From: Bolinopsis microptera
Lineage: Eukaryota > Ctenophora > Tentaculata > Lobata > Bolinopsidae
DNA length: 64,000 bases
Assembly (NCBI RefSeq): GCF_026151205.1
Contig: NC_087073.1
Location: 1,576,001-1,640,000 of the forward strand
Direction of reading: 5' to 3'
The notes under the pieces are model-generated. The model worked only from the letters and a program-made list of their open reading frames with translations. It did not search any database and was not told the DNA's origin. A program made the translations under genes and the position numbers. Positions 49,241-58,200 of this stretch are shown piece after piece. The first letter of the stretch is position 1. The number at the start of each line of letters is the position of its first letter.

Positions 49241-49455
49241 GTTTCTAGAAATGTCTTGGTTAGTCATAATTTAGAAATTTATGAGCAGTTTGCTGAACCA
49301 TCGGAATTGCATTGTATTTGTGTTACCAGAGGATGCCACGTTATTATAAGCTGTGTGGGAGCTTAAATTTCACAATCTTAATGAGGATTGAGGAATACTA
49401 ATTTTGTGCATAATCTTGCCTTCCAGATGTATATGTTAACGAATGAAAGTATATA

Positions 49456-50529
49456 GTATTTGATGGTTCACGTACTATAGTGCGACACGTACTATAGTGC
49501 GACACGTACCCTAGAGTACGCTACCTGGATCGTAGTGCGACACGTACCCTAGTGCGACAGAGAATTTTCAAGGCCAACACTGTCGCACTGCAGTGCGCTA
49601 CTTGGACTGTAGTGCGACACGAACTAAAGTGCGACATTTTAAAGTTTTAATGACAAGAGTGTCATCTGAAAGTACCTCCGTACTGCTGAGTTCTCTGCGT
49701 TGTATTCCAGGACTAGGTCATGTTGCTGCATCTTCCTCCAAAATGCTTGCTTGTGGTGGAAGAAGCATCCTCTCTTGGTGGTAGTGGGCCAGGTTGTCTC
49801 CACAGCGTTTATCAGGGCTCTCTTGCAGTCACTCATGACAGATTGAGGGTCGACTCCAAATGCAAGGAGCTCATCCAAGAGGGCTTCATAATGAGCCTGT
49901 GTCTTTCCGGGGAGTAAGCCGAATGCAAGGGGAATTCAGTGCATCGCCAGTAGGTCTTGTCGTCGCGCTTCTTATCCAGGCAGTAGCGGTATCCGTCGTG
50001 GATAACGTTTCTTGAACCTGTAGTGCGTCCAGAAATGAAGATGATTGAAGAAGACAGGTTGATGTTGTTCGATGCTTTGGTAGAATCATCGTGACCTTAT
50101 TATATATGGCCCAAGCATATGAACTTGTTATACCAATCGGAGATATACGATGCGTGTAATAGGAAAGAGGATCATATGCTGCGTAAGAGTTACCCGGTGG
50201 ATCACACACTGCATACGTGGCTTGAACTGACCCAAAGGAATTATGATCAGTGGATCACTTCGAAACACGTGATGTGAACTGACGAATCGTATTCGCAAGA
50301 TCACTTCAAAATAAGTGACGTGAACCGACCCAACAAATCCATAAAAATGATAGGATGTGACCTGAACTTGGAAATAAGTCAGGATATTTTGTCGCACTAG
50401 AGTACGCTACCTGGATCGTAGTGCGACACGTACTGTAGTGTGACAGAGGGTGTTTTTGTCGGACTTCGCACTAGAGTACGTGTCGCACTAGAGTACGTGT
50501 CGCACTACAGTACGATTACCGTATTTGAT
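49456..50529. mobile_element. Mutator-like (MULE) element with 9-bp TSD
   Basis: A 1056-bp element (49465-50520) flanked by GTATTTGAT (49456-49464 and 50521-50529). Both ends carry inverted repeats built on CGTACT(A/G)TAGTGCGACACG, with further internal copies of GTAGTGCGACACGTAC. The interior encodes a piece of MULE transposase on the minus strand. A 9-bp TSD is the classic MULE signature. The element is non-autonomous. Confidence 0.9.
49639..49925 (-). pseudogene. MULE transposase fragment
   Basis: The minus-strand frame reads AFGLLPGKTQAHYEALLDEL, then SDCKRALINAVETTWPTTTK and RGCFFHHKQAFWRK, matching the MULE domain pattern (LLPGK..Y..LL, SD.E.A...A, GC.FH..QA). It covers only the central DDE region and lacks the N- and C-terminal parts, so it cannot be active. 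Confidence 0.85.
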
Positions 50530-50584
50530 ACTATTTTACAATTCGTTTTAACTAAAAGCTTATGTTTTCTATCAGGAGGAAGAC

Positions 50585-52726
50585 ATGTCATGCAGGAGAC
50601 CTCCGACAGACATCAATGAAGACTCCCCACCATCTATTGGATCGAGAGAACCAGATCCTCTAGTTCAAGGACTTGAGGATGGTATACACAAAAGAGATCT
50701 TGCTAAAACGTCATGCTCGTTGTACTCTAATATTGTTATCGAAGACTCCCGGCCATCTAGAAGGTCACATGGTGGTACGTCCTCATCGCTCAGTTCGGAA
50801 AATCCTTTTTTTAAAGTTGGCGCTTCTAGATGTGATCATAATGCCAACAAGTCTAATGCCCGAGGAGAATGTCAAATCGAAGTATCGAGCACACTGGATT
50901 GCGGTCATCTAAAGAAGGCAATTTGCTACTCCTGGCAATACGAGCGCAGACAGTTGATTTGTAATGAGTACTGTGAGAAATTGTATTCCTGTGCAATGAA
51001 ACACAAGTGTGAAGATATTTGTGGCCGGAATCATAGCCACTCCTCCGACAGTTGTCCTGCTCGAATCCAGTTCAAGTTTCCTGTGTGTGGTCATACTGCT
51101 ACATTTAAAAAGGTCTGTGGGGAACCCTTCCCACAAGAGGCAAGATGCTCCGAGAAGATCAAATACAAAGATGAAAAATGTGGCCATGATCAGTATCGAA
51201 GCTGCTATGCAAGGAAGGATGCCTGTCAAGAAATGGTCCAGTTTGTCATTCCTGCTTGTGGACATGAATATCCCGCTAAAATAATCTGTGGTGAAACTTT
51301 GCCAGAAAACTTTAGTTGCAAACATTTAATCACATACAAAAGTTTGATCTGTGGACATGATCAAAATAGGGAGTGTAGCACAAAAGAAGAATGTGAGCAT
51401 CCTTGCTCGAAAGATCGCCCTGACTGCGAACATCCCTGTGCAAACAAGTGCCACGAGCTATGTTTGTCAGGAAGTTGCGAAATATGTAAGATTGAGCAAA
51501 AGAGAAGTTTAGAAAAAGCGTGGGATGAAGCTAGTCGTAGGATTGAGTCGTTCAAGAAAGAAGCAATAGAATCAAATTCCACGGACTTACTATTACCCCT
51601 TTCCAGTGAACAACACGAATACGTGAGTGTATCTGAAAAATGTCAAGCATTCTTCCAACAATATACTAATTTTGATGTTTCAATAAAGACCATAAAAAGA
51701 TGTTGTAAACCTCCCCTTGGTTTGTTGGAGTTTACCAAGAAGGCTAATGGTGTTTTTCAAGAGGAATTATACAAGATGATTCCAGCAGATAAGGATTACA
51801 GCAGTGTGGAAAGCCTAACTAAATATTTGAGACAATGTATAATTAAGCGTGAGGCCGCTCTGTATGGTTACTACAAATATGCCCCTCCTGGGGACTACAG
51901 TAGTTCTGATCTGGAGAACATGACTATGATGGTTGCAGACATTCTAGTTGGAGAAACAATTAATAGATCGAACATGAACATAACAACTAACCCAAAACTT
52001 AAAGAGATGAAGGAGTATCTCCGGAAAGAGAAAATAGATTCTGTGTTGGTGACTGAGAACGGCGTCCCTACAAGGTATAAAATTTTGGATGGAGACCAGG
52101 TCCATGTAAAATACATCATTGAATTCTCTATAACAAGGAGGAGACCTACGACAGACATTGATTCTCTATTTAACGGACTTGAGGATGGTCTACACGAAAC
52201 AGATCTTGCTAACTTTGATTTCCGTGATGTTAGTAACCCTCTCTGTGGCTTAATTGAGCGTGCGATTTCACTTTACAAAGGTGACTGCAAGCGCAAGCGC
52301 GATCCTTTATATTCGCAATGTTTATATTCTCAACCAAACATCAAAACTGTTGGGATTGTAGTAAATCACAGACTGTCAAGAGATTATGATAATGCTAGAA
52401 AAGCGTTCGTAAAAGATGGTAAGGATATGAAAGAGGTGTATGCCTACCACGCAACCCACAGGAAGAACGTACGAAGCATCATAGAAACAAATCTAGATCC
52501 TAATCGAAATCCTGTACATGGCAGGGCTTACGGTAAAGGTTGTTATTTTTCAGAGCATCCCGATTTTACTCAGAAGTATGACCAGCACTGCATGTTCATT
52601 TTTAAGCTGATCTTAGTAAATGGCATGCACAGGAAAGTTGAACCAAATAAAGCTGGTTATTGTCAGCAGCTGGTATTGGAGGATGTTAAATTGTTCAAAC
52701 CTGTCTTTGTGTTATATTTCAATTAA
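50585..52726 (+). CDS. NFX1-like cysteine-rich protein with C-terminal PARP domain
   Basis: A 713-codon open frame without introns. Residues about 80-310 are a Cys/His-rich array with NFX1-like spacing (CGHTATFKKVCGEPFP, CGHEYPAKIICGETLP, CSKDRPDCEHPCANKC). Residues about 535-713 form a PARP catalytic domain: YAYHATHRKN (the His), GRAYGKGCYFSEHPDFTQKY (the Tyr) and the end strand QQLVLEDVKLFKP. Gln appears where the catalytic Glu of polymerising PARPs would lie, so mono-ADP-ribosylation is more likely. An internal repeat links the N-terminus (RRPPTDI ... GLEDGIHKRDLA) with residues about 517-545 (RRPTTDI ... GLEDGLHETDLA). The ATG may not be the true start: TTTTCTATCAG|GAGGAAGAC precedes it in frame, a good acceptor for the phase-0 coiled-coil exons upstream. 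NFX1-type and PARP domains both occur in innate antiviral proteins, but no function is shown here. Confidence 0.85.
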   Translation: MSCRRPPTDINEDSPPSIGSREPDPLVQGLEDGIHKRDLAKTSCSLYSNIVIEDSRPSRRSHGGTSSSLSSENPFFKVGASRCDHNANKSNARGECQIEVSSTLDCGHLKKAICYSWQYERRQLICNEYCEKLYSCAMKHKCEDICGRNHSHSSDSCPARIQFKFPVCGHTATFKKVCGEPFPQEARCSEKIKYKDEKCGHDQYRSCYARKDACQEMVQFVIPACGHEYPAKIICGETLPENFSCKHLITYKSLICGHDQNRECSTKEECEHPCSKDRPDCEHPCANKCHELCLSGSCEICKIEQKRSLEKAWDEASRRIESFKKEAIESNSTDLLLPLSSEQHEYVSVSEKCQAFFQQYTNFDVSIKTIKRCCKPPLGLLEFTKKANGVFQEELYKMIPADKDYSSVESLTKYLRQCIIKREAALYGYYKYAPPGDYSSSDLENMTMMVADILVGETINRSNMNITTNPKLKEMKEYLRKEKIDSVLVTENGVPTRYKILDGDQVHVKYIIEFSITRRRPTTDIDSLFNGLEDGLHETDLANFDFRDVSNPLCGLIERAISLYKGDCKRKRDPLYSQCLYSQPNIKTVGIVVNHRLSRDYDNARKAFVKDGKDMKEVYAYHATHRKNVRSIIETNLDPNRNPVHGRAYGKGCYFSEHPDFTQKYDQHCMFIFKLILVNGMHRKVEPNKAGYCQQLVLEDVKLFKPVFVLYFN

Positions 52727-55230
52727 AATTGAGAAGAAATTCATTCATTTATAATTTATATTCGTTTAGACTTCATAACAGGGAGATGTAATGAGTATTT
52801 TCGACTAACGAAATATCCCAATAGTATTATGATTTAATTGTAATAAGATATTCGTCTGAAAAATGTATTGTTCCTGAAGACTATATTGTTTAGTAGCTAT
52901 TAGCAATTATTAGCAATCTTATATACGTACTATATTCTATTATAACTATACTTGTGCTTGTTGATAAAACTGTATAATTTCAAAATGATTTTGAGTGACT
53001 CAGTAACTGCTTTTTCATATTGATAATTGTGTAATAAAATACTGATTTTAATGGATGTCACGTTTTTAATGTCAGAATTTAGAACAATTTTAACAATTTT
53101 TAATTTCTTTGTTAACTTTTTTGTTTGATTGCACCGATTTTATTGCATTTATTTAATTGAAGTCTATTTTTCTGACTTAAAAATCAGTTTTAGATTATTT
53201 GTTGTTAGTTTTTTGGAGTATCCATTAATTTTTATTTTGGTTTTTTAACCAGTTCGTTTTTTTCCGGTGTGTCAATGAAATCACATTATATATTGTACTA
53301 GAAACCCGCTAGTCGAAAGATTTGTTCGAGGGAATTTTAAAAATCAGTTATGTTTTAATTTCTTTTCATCATCTAGCTCTGTTATACTGTAGAAATTATG
53401 GATTTTGTTCGTTAAGTTTGTAAGTTTTAAATATAAATAGATATATCCTCGATAGTATTGCCTGAATAAATAGTATCTGGAGAAAAGATTTGTAGGATAC
53501 AATTCTTGAGTAAGAATAGTGTGCCTCGTGACGTGTAAAGCTGTACTTACTTCGCACGACAATAGCTGGATAACACATCATTGTTCACACACGTTTCATG
53601 TACCTTCTTAGCTTATCAATTACAGTGAATGGGATATTGACTTTGAGTAGGGAATGTTAGGACATAATTGGATCTTGTGATATAATATTATTTATATATA
53701 TTATATAGTAAGAATAGCTCATCGCATGTAATCCTCATCAATATAGTATACAATTTACGATATGACTATGTCCCACTTGCCGGGGGATTTCGTCAAGTTT
53801 AAAATTTGATATAGAATAGAAACCCGCTAGTCTAAAGCTTTGTTCGAGAAAATTTGTAAATCGTTTATGTTTAAATTTCTCTAATCTCTAATACTAGCTC
53901 TAACCTCTGTAATTAATGTAAATGTAGAAAGTATGGATTTTATTTGACAATGACGAAAAAATTGTAAGTATTCAGATTCTCTAAACGATACTTTCTAGTT
54001 TCTACGGCATCGAAAAGTATCAATCACAACCAAAGTTATGAAAGAAATCTAAAGCCTAAATCAAAATTCTAAGAATGCTATCTTCTATTCCTTTCCTTTT
54101 TTCAACCCTGCTAAAAATTGCGAGGTTTCAACTCCCTTTGCGAGTTCAAATTGGCGTCACCAGAGGGTTATTTTTGGTCGATTTTCAGTGTTGTTTTGCA
54201 AAAATGGTAATAGTGTACATCTATATTTATTTAAAACTTCCTGGGGGGATTTGGCCAAGTTTGAAATATAATATAGATGTATGCTATTACCATTTTTGCG
54301 ACGGTTAATCTGCTATTATCTCTTCGACATTATTAAGTATCTTTTTATTTTATGAGACCAGTGTTTTGTTTTTAACTTTCTGCTCCGAGGAGAGAAATTT
54401 TTTTCAGGAGAGCCGCTCAGATATGGGCACCGTATTGTGTAAATTATTTAGTTATATGTTATACAATATCTTTGTCGCATAGTAGCGGGATACTAAATAC
54501 TGTGTTTCGTAAGTTTTTAATAGTATGTCATCCTTTTTAAAACTATATATTATAGTAAACAATTGATTTTTTAAAATCGCAATATTTTATCACATTAATG
54601 ATAACAGATTATATTATGAAGTTTTTGCTGAACAAAGTTGAAAAATTATTTTAGTTTTTAGTTTTTTGTGCTACGAAATAATTCTGAAAGTTGTCCAGCA
54701 ATAAAATGTTTACACCTGATGATTATCTGAATTATTTATGATTTTGAGCTAAATATTATGTCTGTTTTTACTGATAAAATCTTATTCGCATCGTTTCATT
54801 TATCTCGTTAAGTTAATTGACTAATTTTACGTATCCAATAGTAATGAGTCGTTCACATATTACGTAATCAGCCGAGGGGGTGGTGGGTTTCCAAATGATC
54901 ACGCTAGTGTAATTTTGACACAATAGCAATGTGTAAAACTGATTACGGAGGAGGGGGGGGGGTTACAAATTGCGCAAAAAGGGATTACGTAATATTATGT
55001 GAACGACCACTAAGCTATAATGCAATGCGGTGTGAAAGCGATGGATCGTAAATAATTCTTTATAACAAGTTTCTGAAATTAGTTTACAAATTCTATCTAT
55101 AATAACAAATACAATAGAAATTGGATATAAAGCTCACCCGAAGTATAACTAGATGAATATGATAGACATAAAAAGATCGTAAATAATTCTTTATAACAAG
55201 TTTTTGAACACCTAGCTTATAGCCTATAGA
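52727..55230. other. Intergenic with dispersed repeats
   Basis: AT-rich, no gene. Two copies of AGAAACCCGCTAGTC followed by TTGTTCGAG (53301 and 53819), and two related G-rich segments (near 53770 and 54240). Inverted arms AATGGTAATAGTGTACATCTA / TAGATGTATGCTATTACCAT flank 54205-54295. The region from about 54735 to 55175 is a diverged copy of 42310-42980. Confidence 0.55.
54848..55010. mobile_element. Small MITE-like element, GTCGTTCACATA termini
   Basis: The left end GTCGTTCACATATTACGTAA and right end (complement) GTCGTTCACATAATATTACG form terminal inverted repeats around a G-rich interior of about 160 bp. No transposase and no clear TSD. Related GATTACGTAA motifs occur at 13594-13690. Confidence 0.6.
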
Positions 55231-58200
55231 ATGGCACACGTAGTGACGATCAGTGACAGATGTTCAGCTGGCACGACAACAGACACCTCCGGACCCTACA
55301 TAACAGAGAGGTTGGAGGAGTGGAGACCAGGGTTGAGAATTACAAGGCAATGTGTCTCTGATGATGTTATCAGGATTCAGGAGGCTCTCAACAGGGCTGT
55401 CGAACAGGCGGCATCGGTAAGGGGTTATGTGAAACGCTCTTATAGACAGTTGATTCAGCTCACTTATGATTGACCAATAATACCTGCGGTAACCAGTTTG
55501 TTAGGTTTTTGACAGGTCTCCCAAATATTCTATGTGTACTCAGTGAGCTCACTTCATGTGTACTTCAGGAGACAACAGCTCACTTCATGTGTACTTCAGG
55601 AGACAACAGCTCACTTCATGTGTACTTCAGGACACAACAGCTCACTTCATGTGTACTTCAGGACACAACAGCTCACTTCATGTGTACTTCAGGAGACAAC
55701 AGCTCACTTCATGTGTACTTCAGGACACAACAGCTCACTTCATGTGTACTTCAGGACACAACAGCTCACTTCATGTGTACTTCAGGACACAACAGCTCAC
55801 TTCATGTGTACTTCAGGAGACAACAGCTCACTTCATGTGTACTTCAGGACACAACAGCTCACTTCATGTGTACTTCAGGACACAACAGCTCACTTCATGT
55901 GTACTTCAGGACACAACAGCTCACTTCATGTGTACTTCAGGACACAACAGCTCACTTCATGTGTACTTCAGGACACAACAGCTCACTTGTTCGTATCATC
56001 CGGAGGAACAGGGCTGTCACCTAACGACGTCACGGTACAGGCAATATCACCTCTCTTAGAGAAACAGGCTACTGGTGTGATGGCTGGTTTAGTGTCCAAG
56101 TGTGTGGAGAAGACTCCCTTTGCTATGCTGTCCAATCCTCTTGTGGGTAGGTGCTTTTAGTAACCCTTAGTAACCACTTAGTAACCACTTAGCAACAACA
56201 CAGAACACTCCCTTTGCTATGCTGCCCAATCCTCTTGTGGGTAGGTGCTTTTAGTAACCCCTAGTAACCACTTAGTAACCACTTAGCAACAACACAGAAG
56301 ACCCCCTTTGCTATGCTGCCCAATCCTCTTGTGGGTAGGTTTCATGCTTTTAGTAACCCCTAGTAACCACTTAGTAACCACTTAGCAACAACACAGAAGA
56401 CTCCCTTTGCTATGCTGCCCAATCCTCTTGTGGGTAGGTTTCATGCTTTTAGTAACCCCTAGTAACCACTTAGTAACCACTTAGCAACAACACAGAAGAC
56501 TCCCTTTGCTATGCTGCCCAATCCTCTTGTGGGTAGGTTTCATGCTTTTAGTAACCCCTAGTAACCACTTAGTAACCACTTAGCAACAACACAGAAGACT
56601 CCCTTTGCTATGCTGTCCAATCCTCTCGTTTTAAGGTTCATTAAGTCATCACTAAGTTTAGGGAACAAAAACCAGAAATTCAAATTTATTGTGATATAAT
56701 GGAAAACATTTCCGATTTCTAAATTCCTATAACCTAATTGTTTGAACTTCAGGAATAACTGGTAAATGTCTGGTTATCTGCCTGCCTGGAAGCAAGAAAG
56801 CAGTTGCAGAGAATCTAGACATCCTCTTCCCAGTTCTAGGCCACATATTGGATCTAATAAGTGACTCTAAGAGCTCAATATCCTCGTTTCACGCCTCCTT
56901 GGAACAGAGTGACCCCTTCAAAGCCTCTCGTGGAGCAGAGCACGTGTGTCCTCACAAAAAGGGGGCTCCAAAACATGTAGGTGAGCTGAACAGTTTCAGA
57001 GTTTAATGTGGTTGCTTAGTGATAGAGTTTAATTTGGTTGCTTAGTGATAGAGTTTAATTTGGTTGCTTAGCGATAGAGTTTAATTTGGTTGCTTAGTGA
57101 TAGAGTTTAATTTGGTTGCTTAGTGATAGAGTTTATTGTGGTTGCTTAGTGATAAAGTTTAATTTGGTTGCTTAGTGATAGAGATTAATTTGGTTGCTTA
57201 GTGATAGAGTTTAATGTGGTTGCTTAATGATGAATAAGATCAAGGAGCTTGTTCTGTTGGGAAACAAAATTAGCTTTTAAGAATTTATATCCGAATCCTG
57301 TAAAATGAATCCCAGATAATCCCAGTACCAGATTCCTCCAGACGAGGAGTAGCGTTCAGGTGCCGCCAGTCAACCTGGCCCATGTTACCTGTGGAGGAGG
57401 CGCTGTCTCGTATAACCAGATCAGCAGCTTCTCACCCTCTCAAAACAGCAACACTCTCAACTATCCCGCCAACTCTAGAGGGTCAGGCCCCATCACACGG
57501 GCACGTGACAGGGAGTGTGGTCCTAGCTAGAGAGGACCTGCCAAACTACCGGGCTAGTGTAAAGGACGGGTACGCTGTGGTCTCTGGAGACGGACCGGGG
57601 GTCTACCAGGTGGTGGCGGTTTCTAAGATGGGACACAATTCTGGGATCGTGCTGGAGAGTGGGACTGTTTCCAGGGTTACCACAGGTTTTATTATTCACA
57701 TGTTTCCAGGGTTACCACAGGTATTATTAGTCACATGTTTCCAGGGTTACCACAGGTATTATTAGTCACATGTTTCAAGGTTACATCAAGGTCTTTATTA
57801 GTCATATGTTTCCAGGGTTACCACAGGTATTATTAGTCACATGTTTCCAGGGTTACATCAGGTATTATTAGTCATATGTTTCCAGGGTTACCACAGGTAT
57901 TATTAGTCACATGTTTCCAGGGTTACCACAGGTTATTATTAGTCCCAGTTTCCAGGGGTTACACAGGTAGTATTAGTCACATGTTTCCAGTGTTACATCA
58001 GGTTTTTATAGTTCACATGTTTCCGGGTTTACAAGGTATTATTAGTCACATGTTCCAGGGTTAATCAGGTTTATTAGTCACATGTTTCCAGGTTACCTCG
58101 TATTATTACTCACAGGTTCCAAGGGTGGTAATTACCTCAGGTATTATTAGTCACAAGTAATTGTGATTTACGATTAGTATAGTTATAATTGTAATCCAAA

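Noticed and set aside
50909-51325. 138-codon minus-strand ORF
   Set aside because: Antisense shadow of the Cys-rich PARP ORF.
55470-56160. Repetitive open frames with [18 protein letters not shown]
   Set aside because: Translation of the 31-bp repeat upstream of gephyrin exon 2 in three frames; only the end from 55972 is exon.
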